Source: Streptomyces sp. MspMP-M5 (lineage in GTDB: Bacteria > Actinomycetota > Actinomycetes > Streptomycetales > Streptomycetaceae). Taken from it: a stretch of 64,000 nucleotides of DNA. Both the position numbers and the translations under genes were made by a program. The stretch covers positions 532,812 to 596,811 of the forward strand of contig NZ_KB891853.1 of assembly GCF_000373585.1 (NCBI RefSeq), written 5' to 3'. This document shows positions 18,713-27,700 of this stretch, piece by piece. The notes beneath the pieces were generated by a model, which saw only the letters and a list, made by a program, of their open reading frames with translations, was not told where the DNA came from and ran no database searches. Position 1 is the first letter of the stretch, and each line of letters starts with the position of its first letter.

Positions 18713-19177
18713 TCAGCCGGCCAGCAGCTTCTTCACCGTCGCGGCGACCCGGCCGCCGTCGGCCCGGCCCGCCACCTTCGGGTTGACGATCTTCATGACG
18801 GCGCCCATGGCCTTGGGGCCCTCGGCCCCGGCGCCGGCGGCCTCCGCCACCGCCTCGGCGACCAGCGACTCCAGCTCGTCGTCCGTCAGCGGCTTGGGCA
18901 GATACCCGGCGAGCACCTCGCCCTCGGCCCGCTCGCGCTCGGCCTGCTCGGCCCGGCCGCCCTTGTCGAACGCCTCGGCGGCCTCGCGGCGCTTCTTCGC
19001 CTCCCGCGCGATGATCTTCTCGACCTCGCCGTCGGACAGCTCACGCGCCGCGCTGCCCGCCACCTCCTCCTTGTTGATCGCGGTCAGCGTCAGACGGAGG
19101 GTGGCGGAACGCAGCTCGTCACGCGCCTTGATCGCGGTGGTGAGGTCGTCCTTGAGCTTGTCCTTGAGCGTGGTCAT
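18713..19177 (-). CDS. yqeY: GatB/YqeY domain protein
   Basis: 154 residues, almost entirely helical, with the YqeY signatures LRLTLTAINKEEV, AKKRREAAEAFDKGGR and YLPKPLTDDEL. The C-terminal part MGAVMKIVNPKVAGRADGGRV resembles the tail of GatB, which binds tRNA. Its exact role is unknown. The ATG at 19177 is preferred over a GTG 10 codons upstream. Confidence 0.9.
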   Translation of the reverse strand: MTTLKDKLKDDLTTAIKARDELRSATLRLTLTAINKEEVAGSAARELSDGEVEKIIAREAKKRREAAEAFDKGGRAEQAERERAEGEVLAGYLPKPLTDDELESLVAEAVAEAAGAGAEGPKAMGAVMKIVNPKVAGRADGGRVAATVKKLLAG

Positions 19178-19327
19178 GGCGTCGAGTATGCCCCCACCCA
19201 CCGACAACCGCCGCGCCTTTTCCCACCGCGCGCCCCGCCACCCACGCCCCTCCCGACACCGGCGGTCACACCCGCCCCACCAAGATCACCTCTCCCCGGC
19301 CCCCGCCCTCTCTGCAACCATGGACCC

Positions 19328-20254
19328 ATGCGCGCGCGATACGGAGTTCCCCTGTCCCTTGCCGCGGTCGGCGCGGCCGGCCTGGCCTACGCCGCCGGCT
19401 ACGAAGTCCGCTCCTTCCGTCTGCGACGCGTCACCGTGCCCGTACTGCCCCCCGGCATGCGGCCGTTGCGCGTCCTCCAGGTCTCCGACATCCACATGGT
19501 CGGCGGACAGCGGAAGAAACAGCGCTGGCTCCAGTCGCTCGCCGGACTCCGCCCCGACTTCGTCGTCAACACCGGCGACAACCTCTCCGACCCCGGCGGC
19601 GTCCCCGAGGTCCTCGACGCCCTGGGCCCCCTGATGGAGTTCCCCGGCGCCTACGTCTTCGGCTCCAACGACTACTACGGCCCCCGGCTGCGGAACCCCG
19701 CCCGCTACCTCCTGGAGAAGGTCCAGGGCCGGCACGGCCTGAACGGCAACGCCCCCGTCGTCGGCGCCGTCCACAACCCGTGGGAGGACCTCCGCGACGC
19801 CTTCGACGCGGCCGGCTGGCTCAACCTCTCCAACACCCGCGGCCACCTCAAGCTGGAGGGCGCCGACATCGCGCTGACCGGCCTGGACGACCCGCACATC
19901 AAGCGCGACCGCTACGCCGAGGTCGCCGGCGGCCCCGAACCGGACGCCGACCTCTCCCTGGCCGTCGTCCACGCCCCGTACCTGCGCTCCCTGGACGCCT
20001 TCACCGCCGACCGCTACCCGCTGATCCTTGCCGGCCACACCCACGGCGGTCAGCTCTGCGTCCCCTTCTACGGCGCCCTCGTCACCAACTGCGACATCGA
20101 CACCCAGCGCGCCAAGGGCCTCTCCACCCACACCGCCGACGGCCACACCTCCTACCTCCACGTCTCCGCCGGCTGCGGCACCAACCGCTACACCCCGGTC
20201 CGCTTCGCCTGCCCCCCAGAGGCCACCCTCCTGACCCTGACCCCCCACCACTGA
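19328..20254 (+). CDS. membrane-anchored metallophosphoesterase
   Basis: 308 residues. An N-terminal hydrophobic segment (residues 6-25) is followed by the calcineurin-type metal-binding motifs: VSDIHMV (DxH), NTGDNL (GD), FGSNDYY (GND, here SND) and AGHTHGGQL (GHxH). The substitution of Gly by Ser in GND leaves the metal-ligating Asn/Asp intact. YkuE-like enzymes of this build cleave phosphodiesters or phospholipid headgroups at the membrane; the substrate is unknown. It is the last core gene before the tRNA-Pro island. Confidence 0.9.
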   Translation: MRARYGVPLSLAAVGAAGLAYAAGYEVRSFRLRRVTVPVLPPGMRPLRVLQVSDIHMVGGQRKKQRWLQSLAGLRPDFVVNTGDNLSDPGGVPEVLDALGPLMEFPGAYVFGSNDYYGPRLRNPARYLLEKVQGRHGLNGNAPVVGAVHNPWEDLRDAFDAAGWLNLSNTRGHLKLEGADIALTGLDDPHIKRDRYAEVAGGPEPDADLSLAVVHAPYLRSLDAFTADRYPLILAGHTHGGQLCVPFYGALVTNCDIDTQRAKGLSTHTADGHTSYLHVSAGCGTNRYTPVRFACPPEATLLTLTPHH

Positions 20255-20439
20255 CACCCACTCCCCAAGACGCCCCACCTGGCGTGACCTCCGTCACTCA
20301 CCTCTCCCCGCCCACCCTCCCTCGCCCCCACCCCCACCGAACGCGCCCCACGAACCCCCAGCTCAGAGCCGTTTCGACCACCGACCGAAAGCGGATTTCA
20401 CCTACGGGGATCAGTCCGCTAAAGTAGAGCTCGTTGCTT

Positions 20440-20513
20440 CGGGGTGTAGCGCAGCTTGGCAGCGCGCTTCGTTCGGGACGAAGAGGTCGTGGGTTCAAAT
20501 CCCGCCACCCCGA
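20440..20513 (+). tRNA. tRNA-Pro (anticodon CGG)
   Basis: 74 nt folding as a full cloverleaf: acceptor CGGGGTG/CACCCCG, anticodon stem CTTCG/CGAAG closing the loop TTCGGGA (anticodon CGG, codon CCG), T-arm with GGTTCAAAT, and discriminator A. CCA is not encoded. tRNA-Pro is the integration site of pSAM2-type elements in streptomycetes. Here 17 bp of the anticodon region recur at 30258-30274. Confidence 0.97.
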
Positions 20514-20528
20514 CTGAAGGAACAAAAG

Positions 20529-20567
20529 GTCAGGGGCCTGATCCACTCAGTGGATCAGGCCCCTGAC
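20529..20567. terminator. strong palindromic terminator after tRNA-Pro
   Basis: A 39-bp perfect palindrome: 19-bp arms (GTCAGGGGCCTGATCCACT and its complement) around a single C. It starts 16 nt after the tRNA 3' end and reads as a terminator on both strands. Confidence 0.85.
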
Positions 20568-21013
20568 TCGTTCCTGGAGATCGTTTGGGAGGAACCCGGG
20601 AGAAGTTCTTGGTCAGGCTCTCCCGGCGCTCGGTCGCCGGGGAGGTGTGGCGTGCGTCTCACGCAGTGGTCTGCGTCTGCGCGTTCGCACATCCGGCCGA
20701 CCGAATGCACTTGGGTCAGCCGTTCCGCGGCATCGACGGCGACAGCTGGGTATGGCAGAACGAAGCAATCCGCGATCTGGACTCCGACGGCCGGGAGTAC
20801 ACGTGGGAGGCGTGCGAGTGTCCCGCTGAGAAGACCACGCCCATTCTCTGGACCCGGCCTACGCGGCTCGCTCCGCCAGACAGCTGCGTACCGGACGTGC
20901 CCGCACCCACTGGGTCTGCAACGTTCGTAAGGGAAATGCGTGGGGGCCTGGCCCCCCAGAGGGGGATGCGACGGGAAGCGATACCGACAACACATTTTCA
21001 GGTGAAGGAAGTT
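20568..21013. other. decayed or unknown DNA at left island edge
   Basis: One plus-strand frame is open from 20585 into the transposase remnant and ends at a TAG at 21061. Its middle part (around HPADRMHLGQPFRGIDGDSW) has a protein-like composition, but the start has no SD and no family is recognised. At 20940-20965 a GGGGGCC/GGCCCCC palindrome occurs. Best read as the remains of one or more inserted elements. Confidence 0.4.
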
Positions 21014-21295
21014 GACGGCTGCCAGTACATCAGTCGTGAATTCGCCGCACTGAGCGCGTAGTTCGGAATCCGGCTCTCGGTCGGCCGCACCGGCCAGTGC
21101 TGGGACATTGCGCTCGCCGAATCCTTCTTCGCCACGATCAAGCGGGAGTTGCTCGGCACGGACGCCTGGCCCAGCCCGGCACTCGCCCGAACGGCGGTCT
21201 TCGACTTCATCGAGGGTTGGTACGACTCGCGTCGTCTGCACAGCAGCCTCGGCTACCGCAGCCCTGCCGCATACGAAGCCGCCCTCGCGGCCTGA
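21014..21295 (+). pseudogene. IS3-family transposase OrfB, 3' remnant with internal stop
   Basis: Only the last quarter of an IS3-type DDE transposase survives. In one frame it reads DGCQYISREFAALSA, a TAG at 21059-21061, then LSVGRTGQCWDIALAESFF, IKRELLG and GWYDSRRLHSSLGYRSPAAYE. The catalytic glutamate of the DDE triad (LAESFF) is present, but the upstream two Asp regions are gone. About 15 nt after the stop, TGTCCGTCAAAACGGAGCAA (from 21311) looks like the element's right terminal inverted repeat. It marks past IS activity at the island edge. Confidence 0.85.
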
Positions 21296-21469
21296 CCGAC
21301 ACAACCAACGTGTCCGTCAAAACGGAGCAAGCTCAGGGGCGGGCATCGCCCAGTGGCATGGCCAGGATGAGGTTGGCCAGACGGAGCGGGTGTGGCCGGA
21401 GCACAGTGCATGGCCGGAGAGCTGATCGATGGCACTGATCGCGTGGTGGCTGACAGGTACGGTTTGGCC

Positions 21470-22198
21470 ATGGATGTATCCGGAACGAGCGCGGGCGAAA
21501 CGAACACGGAGCTGCCGGAGGCCATCAAGGCCGCCGCACGCCAGCTCCTGGTGAAACTGGGCGTCGGAGGGCTGTCCCTGGAGGCCGTCGCCACCGAGAG
21601 TGGTCTTGCTGCCACCGATGTGGCAGCCGTCTTCCCGCATCGGGACGACCTGCTGACCGCGTTGGTCATCGATGCCTACAACACGTCCGGTGCGGCGATG
21701 GAGCGCGCCGACCAGGCCGCCAGGGACACCGGTGCGTCGCCGGGTGCGCGACTGCTCGCGGCAGCGCGTGCGTTGCGGACGTGGTCCTTCGACAACACCG
21801 CCGAATTCACCCTGATCTACGGGTCGCCGGTGCCTGGCTACCACGCCCCGCAGGAGACGGTGCCGCCCGCCTCGCGCACCCCCGAGGTGCTGGGCGACAT
21901 CATCCGCACGGCGCTTCAGGCCGGTGAGATCACCCCGCCTCGGCGGCCGCTTCCCGGGCCCACGGTGCTCCTGCCGACGGCCGTGGAGATCTTCGGTGGC
22001 CAGCCCGAGGCACCGTTCTCGGACATCATCGAGCGTGGCATCGTGCTGTGGAGCAATCTGATCGGGCTCCTGGTGTTCCAGGTCTTCAGCCGGACCCACG
22101 ACAGCGTCCAGGACCAGGCGGCGTTCTTCGATCGTGCCATCGCGGTGGCTGCCGAAGGAGTCGGACTCGTGGTTCCCTTGGGCGACGACACCGACTAG
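21470..22198 (+). CDS. TetR/AcrR-type transcriptional regulator
   Basis: 242 residues. The N-terminal helix-turn-helix is visible in AIKAAARQLLVKLGVGGLSLEAVATESGLAATDVAAVFPHRDDLL of which GLSLEAVATESGL is the first helix pair; the rest is an all-helical ligand domain. TACGGT lies 6 nt before the chosen ATG with no SD (candidate leaderless); another ATG occurs 26 codons upstream. The membrane protein follows 41 nt downstream on the same strand and could be its target. Confidence 0.75.
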   Translation: MDVSGTSAGETNTELPEAIKAAARQLLVKLGVGGLSLEAVATESGLAATDVAAVFPHRDDLLTALVIDAYNTSGAAMERADQAARDTGASPGARLLAAARALRTWSFDNTAEFTLIYGSPVPGYHAPQETVPPASRTPEVLGDIIRTALQAGEITPPRRPLPGPTVLLPTAVEIFGGQPEAPFSDIIERGIVLWSNLIGLLVFQVFSRTHDSVQDQAAFFDRAIAVAAEGVGLVVPLGDDTD

Positions 22199-22238
22199 AC
22201 CGTTCGCCGCGTGCGCGGCACCAGCGGGGAATCAGGCC

Positions 22239-23402
22239 GTGAACACCACTAGAACCCTCTGCTTCGTCATAGCGGCGCTCTCGTCGTATGCCGCGCTCCT
22301 CTACCGACTGGCCCAGGTGAGGCGCAGTTGGCGGGACAACGCCTACCGCACCCTGGTGGTCACACTGCTGCTGCAGTGCCTCACCTTCACGATGGGTGCC
22401 ATCGCGATGGGGAGCGACCGCTTCCTGGGCGTCGGCAACCTCGCCATCCTGGTCATGCACGTCTCGGCGGTCGCCTTCTGCGTCAGCTCGCAGATCATCC
22501 TGCTGCGCTGGGCGAGCACCGCCGAGAACGCGGTGCGCAGGACCCGCTACTGGCTGATCACCGGCGTCTGCCTCAACGCGCTGCTGATCGCGCTGTTCCT
22601 GATCGCCGGCGGCCCGGGCCGGCCGGCTTCGGACTTCAACAGCGGCAGCGGTCAGCCGCTGGTCCTCACCTACCTCCTGGCCTTCATCGTCTCCCAGGCG
22701 GTGCCGTGCGTCACTATCTTCCGCCAGTGCGGACCCATCGCCCGGGTGGCCGGCAACCCCGAGCTGCGGCACGCGCTCCAACTGCTCTCAGTCGCCGCGG
22801 TGGTGCTCTTCCTCTACTGCCTGGCCAGGACGGTCAACATCCTCACCTCCGCGGTCGGGATCGACATCGGCGTGTGGCAGCTCGCCTCCAACGTCTTCAG
22901 CGCGGTGGGCATCGCCACCCTCTCGCTGGCCCTGACGATCACCTCGTGGGGGCCCTCGGCCGGCAAACTGCTGGAGTGGGCGCGCAGTTACCGCTCCTAC
23001 CGGGCCCTCTACCCGCTCTGGCGGGACCTGTACGAGTCTTCCCCGGACATCGTCCTGGAGCCGCCGGGGGCCAAGGTCTCCGCGCTCAACGACCTCAACT
23101 ACCGGCTTCACCGGCGGGTCATCGAAATCCGCGACGGTTGGCGTGATTTGCGCCCCTATATCGACCGTACGGCTCATGGTGCGGACGGTGCGGGCCGGGG
23201 GGCGAGTGCGGAGTCCCGGCAGGCGTTCGCCGAAGCGTCCCAGATCAGGCAGGCGCTGGACGCCAAGCGCACCGGCACCATGCCCGATGACAACAAGGAC
23301 GCCGCCGACTTCGAGGACCAGAATACGGACAACTTCACGGCGGAAGTCGCCTGGCTCACAAAGGTGGCCTCCGCCTACCATAAGCTCAGCAACGCGGGTT
23401 GA
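22239..23402 (+). CDS. multi-pass membrane protein (MAB_1171c family, function unknown)
   Basis: 387 residues, GTG start. Seven hydrophobic segments occupy roughly residues 3-245. A hydrophilic cytoplasmic C-terminal region of about 140 residues follows, containing YRALYPLWRDLYESSP and YRLHRRVIEIRDGWRDLRPY. This is the layout of the actinomycete family labelled MAB_1171c putative transporter, which I have usually seen beside XRE and ImmA-type genes, as here. The fixed motif set in the cytoplasmic tail hints at a sensor or receptor rather than a pump. It ends in a strong terminator. Confidence 0.75.
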   Translation: MNTTRTLCFVIAALSSYAALLYRLAQVRRSWRDNAYRTLVVTLLLQCLTFTMGAIAMGSDRFLGVGNLAILVMHVSAVAFCVSSQIILLRWASTAENAVRRTRYWLITGVCLNALLIALFLIAGGPGRPASDFNSGSGQPLVLTYLLAFIVSQAVPCVTIFRQCGPIARVAGNPELRHALQLLSVAAVVLFLYCLARTVNILTSAVGIDIGVWQLASNVFSAVGIATLSLALTITSWGPSAGKLLEWARSYRSYRALYPLWRDLYESSPDIVLEPPGAKVSALNDLNYRLHRRVIEIRDGWRDLRPYIDRTAHGADGAGRGASAESRQAFAEASQIRQALDAKRTGTMPDDNKDAADFEDQNTDNFTAEVAWLTKVASAYHKLSNAG

Positions 23403-23421
23403 GATCAACCACGTTCGCGAG

Positions 23422-23469
23422 GAGAGCTCCCGCCAGGTCTGTCCCCCGTCAAACCTGGCGGGGGCTCTC
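23422..23469 (+). terminator. 17-bp hairpin terminator after the membrane-protein gene
   Basis: GAGAGCTCCCGCCAGGT pairs with ACCTGGCGGGGGCTCTC (one G-U) across a 14-nt loop, 19 nt after the stop. Confidence 0.85.
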
Positions 23470-23625
23470 TCGTTCCCCCGTTCCCCCGTGGTCCCCCGTT
23501 GTTTCCCCCGTGTTTTCCGTCGTACCGGGCGGAGTGCACCGCCCGGTCTGGATCGGCCCTTCCCCCGAGGGCCGGCCCAGACCGACACAGCTGGCAACCA
23601 ACACGGCTACCCCCGTGAGCGAAGT

Positions 23626-23722
23626 TAGCTGTCAGCTATCGGTGAGAGCCACGTTGACGGAGTCTCGGCCGATTGTCAACTGACGGCTAATCTGCGAAAC
23701 TGGCAATTAGCCCAGGGCTAAT
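23626..23722. promoter_or_regulatory. operator-like palindrome cluster upstream of the XRE gene
   Basis: Two palindromes share TAGC half-sites: TAGCTGTCAGCTA (23626-23638) and the perfect 17-bp ATTAGCCCAGGGCTAAT (23706-23722). Between them TTGAC (23654) and GTCAA (23675) form another inverted pair, followed by GGCTAAT. The stretch is markedly AT-rich. The second palindrome lies 34 nt before the XRE start. Autoregulation by the XRE protein is the simplest reading. Confidence 0.55.
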
Positions 23723-23755
23723 CATGCCGAGGAGGTGACGGGAGGGAGATTCGCG

Positions 23756-24196
23756 ATGTCCGAGACTGAGGACCGGCCCAAGCTGGCAGTGCGTCTGGAC
23801 AACCTCTTCAAGACGGTTCGTCCCAAGGGAAGACACTGGACCAATGCCGAGGTGGCAGAGGAGCTGAAGCAGGCCAACCCCGAACTCCGGGTCGGGGGCG
23901 TGTACTTGTCGCAGTTGCGGACAGGCAAGAGATCCAATCCCTCACCGGACCTCCTGGACGCCCTGGCGCGCTTCTTCGGCGTGTCGGTCGCCTACTTCTT
24001 CGACGACGAGGTCGCCGAGTCGGTGCTCAGCCAGGTCGCCGCCATCGAGGCGCTGCGGCAGGCCGGGGTCCGCTCGGTGGCGATGCGGGCGGCCGGGATG
24101 AAGAAGGAGAACCTCCAGGCCATCACGGCCATCATGGACCAGTACCGGCAGATGCAGGGCCTGCCGCCCGTCACCGATCCCGCCGAGGGCGAGTGA
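23756..24196 (+). CDS. XRE-family HTH regulator (ImmR/EspR-like)
   Basis: 146 residues. An N-terminal helix-turn-helix (NAEVAEELKQANPELRVGGVYLSQLRTGKR) is followed by LLDALARFFGVSVAYFFDDE and a helical dimerisation tail, a form common in actinomycete XRE regulators. ATG at 23756 has GGAGGGAG upstream; an in-frame GTG at 23735 also has a purine-rich site. The ImmA-type gene starts 13 nt after its stop, so this is a two-gene operon in which the peptidase-fold partner may control the regulator. Confidence 0.87.
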   Translation: MSETEDRPKLAVRLDNLFKTVRPKGRHWTNAEVAEELKQANPELRVGGVYLSQLRTGKRSNPSPDLLDALARFFGVSVAYFFDDEVAESVLSQVAAIEALRQAGVRSVAMRAAGMKKENLQAITAIMDQYRQMQGLPPVTDPAEGE

Positions 24197-24209
24197 GGGG
24201 CGCCGGGGT

Positions 24210-24773
24210 GTGAGGGGCACGCGGAAAGGGCGGGCGGCCGATCAGGACCGCCACAGTCAGCTCAAGCGACTGCGGAAGGCCGGCGCACAGCGGATCGCCG
24301 AACTCGATCTGCCGGAGGTCGCCGACGTGGCCGAGCTCTGCCACCACCTCAGCGAGACCCGCGACCGCCCGATCACGCTGGTGCCCATGCAGATGCCCGC
24401 GTCGCACCCGTGCGGCATGTGGGTCGCCGCACGCGACGAGGACCTGATCTTCTACGACGCCAACACGACCAGCGCGCATCAGGAGCACATCATCTTGCAC
24501 GAGCTGGGTCACATCATCTGCTGCCATCGCGGGGCAGGTTGGCTGGACGAGGCGAGCGCCCGCCTCCTCTTCCCCAACCTCGACCCCGACCTCGTGCGCG
24601 ACATGCTCCTGCGCGCGACCTACGACGACGTCCAGGAACAGGAGGCGGAGATCATCGCCTATCTGCTCTCCCAGCGCGTGGGCAGCACGGCCGCCGCAGC
24701 CGGGGGCTCCGACTCCGCCGCGGACGCCGGGAAGAACGCCATGCTCAGCCGGATCGAACGCACCCTGATCTGA
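24210..24773 (+). CDS. ImmA/IrrE-type (M78-like) metallopeptidase-domain protein
   Basis: 187 residues. The zinc motif is intact: HELGH at residues 97-101 within IILHELGHIICC, with a further glutamate in EQEAEIIAYLL. In ICEBs1 and Deinococcus, ImmA/IrrE proteins cleave the partner XRE repressor to trigger induction. The adjacent XRE gene (13-nt gap) makes that plausible here. Some actinomycete relatives are labelled toxins, without clear proof. The stop lies 10 nt from the convergent megaenzyme stop with no terminator between them. Confidence 0.82.
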   Translation: MRGTRKGRAADQDRHSQLKRLRKAGAQRIAELDLPEVADVAELCHHLSETRDRPITLVPMQMPASHPCGMWVAARDEDLIFYDANTTSAHQEHIILHELGHIICCHRGAGWLDEASARLLFPNLDPDLVRDMLLRATYDDVQEQEAEIIAYLLSQRVGSTAAAAGGSDSAADAGKNAMLSRIERTLI

Positions 24774-24783
24774 GGTGCGTTAC

Positions 24784-27700
24784 TCATTCCCCGGCAGCGG
24801 CCACCTCCTCGGCCAGGATCGACACCGCCCGACGGATGTCGTCCGTCCGGTGTTCGCTGGTGAGGAAGAACCGCAGCCTGGCGAGCCCCTCCTCCACGGC
24901 GGGGTGGAAGATCGGATCGGCGATCACACCCTGGTCGAACAGCCGGTCCGCGACCCGCAGGGTCCGCGCCGAATCGCCGAGGAGACAGGGCACGATCGGC
25001 GTATGGGCGCTGGAGCCGGTGGCCAGACCAGCCGCGGTGGCCAGGCCGCGGAAGAGCTCCGCGTTCCGCTGGAGCGTGCGCACCCGGTGCGGTTCCGCGA
25101 CGATCAGCTCGACGGCGGCCAGGGCCGCGGCCGCGTTGGCCGGCGTCAGACCGACGCTGTAGACGAAGCCCGGCAGCGTATGCCGCAGCCACCGGACCAT
25201 CCGGGCCGAGCCGCCGAGGTAACCACCGCAACTGGCGAAGGACTTGGAGAGGGTGCCCATCCACAGGTCCACATCGCGGCGGTCCACGCCGTAGAACTCG
25301 CCGACGCCACCGCCACGTTCGCCCACGGTGCCGATGCTGTGCGCCTCGTCGACCATCAGCAGGGCGCCGTACCGCTTCTTCAGCTCGACCACGGCGGGCA
25401 GGTCGACGAGGTCGCCGTCCATGCTGTAGGCGCCCTCGACGGCGATCAGCACCCGTCGGAAGCGGGACCGGTTGCGCCGCAGTACGTATTCCAGCTGGCC
25501 GACGTCGTCATGGGCGAACGGACGGCGGGCCGCTCCGGACAGGGCGCAGCCCTGCAGGATGCTGTCGTGGGCGAGCGCGTCGTGCACCACGAGGTCGCCG
25601 GCGCCGACGACGTGACCGATCGCGGTGACGTTGGTGGCGTGGCCGCTGACCAGCGCCAGGCAGTCTTCGACGCCGAGGAAGGCGGCGAGCGTCCGTTCCA
25701 GCCGTACGGTCAGGTCCCGTTCGCCGGAGAGCACCCGGCTCGCGGAGACCGAGGTCCCGTACCGGTCCACGGCCTGGTGCACGGCCTCGTTGACCGCCGG
25801 GTGTCCGGAGAGCCCCAGGTAGTTGTAGCTGCCGAAGGACAGGTACGGACGGTCGCCGACCACGGTCGTGTCGCGGATGGTGCCCTGATGGACCCGGAAG
25901 TACGGGAAGTCGGCACCGGTGTCGGCGATCGAGGTCAGCAGCCCCTCCAACTGCCGCACCTCGGGGAAGTCGTCGACACGTGCGGTGGCGGCGTCCCAGT
26001 CGGCCCGGGCCTCCTGGGGCAGTGGCGCGCCGGCGGCCGGCAGCTCGGTGAGGTGCGGATCGACCAGCGCGATCAGCCGCTCGATGGTGAGGCCGGGCGT
26101 GAACAGCTCCTCGGTGCGGAAGCCCGGTATCCGCTTGCCGATGTTGACCTCCAGCTCCTGGAGCATCAGGGAGTCGAAGCCGAGGTCGGACACCAGCGCC
26201 ATCCGCTCGTTCAGATCGCCGGGCGGGAAGACACCGGTCCGCGAGACCTCTTCGAGCACCAGGGCCGCGGCGGAAGCATGGGCGGCGGGGACGCCGGCGG
26301 CGGCACCGGTCCGAGCCACGGCGGGCCGTGCCTCGACCGCCGTCTCCGGGGCCTGGGCGGCGTCCTCGGCGTCGCGGGCGGACGCGTCCACCGCCCAGTG
26401 GTGGCGCGGGGCGAGCGGGCTCGGTGGCAGGGTACACGGGGATATGCGTTCCCCTGCGGGACGGAGCCCGGCGCCGGTGACCGCGCGCTCGGCGAGCCCG
26501 GCCAGCGCGGCGGTACGCGCCTCGGGGGACAGCGCGCCCGGCGCGGGCAGGGTGACCTGCGGCGGCTCGCCGTCCGGCGGCGACACCGTGCCGACGGCCT
26601 GCCCGGGCCCAAGCGTCCCGGTACGGCCCGCCACTACGGCATCGGCCGCCGCGGTCAGCTTGCTGACGGCGTCGGCGGCGTCCTCGGCCACCAGGGCGAG
26701 GCGTTCCGCGAGGGGGGCCCGGCGGGCCAGGGTGTCCGCCACCCCGGCCAGCGGTGGCCGGTCGGCGACGAGGGTGTGCGCCAGTTCCCGGGCGTAACGG
26801 GCCAGCCCGGCCCGGTCGCGGGCGCTGAGGACGAGCAGCTGCGGCCCCTCCTGCGGGGCCGGGGCGACCGGTGCCGTGGCGCACTCCTCCACCACCAGAT
26901 GGACCCCGGTGCCACCGAACCCGAAGGCGCTCACCCCGGCCCGGCGCGGCTGTCCGGAAACCGGCCATCGGGCCGGCTCCGTCGGGACGGTCAGCCGCGC
27001 GGCGTCGAGCCCGGCCCGGTCGGCCAGATCGATCGCCGGCTGCGGCGGTATCACTCCCCGGTGCACGGCCAGCACGGTCTTGATGAGCCCGGCTATCCCC
27101 GAGGCGTTGAGCGAGTGCCCGACCACCGCCTTCACCGCGCCGAGGTAGGCGGGCGGACCCTGCTCACCGCGCAGTTCCCGCAGCACCCCGATCTCGACCG
27201 GGTCGCCGACCGTGGTCCCGGTGCCGTGCGCCTCCAGGTAACCCACCGAGTCCATGGGCACGCCGGCATCGCGGTAGGCCCGGCGCAGGGTCCGGAGCTG
27301 TCCGGACGCCTGGGGGTGCAGACCGCCCTGCACGGTTCCGTCGTTGGCGGTTCCCACGCCCCGGATCACCGCGTAGACCCGGTCGCCGGCGGCCAGCGCG
27401 TCGGCCAGCGGCCGCAGCACCAGGACCCCGGCGCCCTCGCCCAGGACGAAGCCGTCGGCCGCCGCGCCGAACGGCAGACACCGGCCGCTGCGCGAGAGGG
27501 CGCCGATCCGGCACAGCCCCACCAACAGGTCGGGGGTGAGCACCAGTTGGGCGCCGCCGGCGAGGGCGATCCGGCAGCGGCCCGCGCGCAGCGCGAACAC
27601 CGCGTTGGCGACGGACATCAGGCCGCCGGAGCACGCCGAGTCCAGCGCATAGCTCTCGCCGTGCAGGTCGAAGACCGAGCTGATGGTGTTCGGCCCCATG

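Noticed and set aside
20585..21061. 158-codon frame at the left island edge as a real gene
   Set aside because: It ends inside the transposase remnant, has no SD and no recognised family; listed only as unknown DNA.
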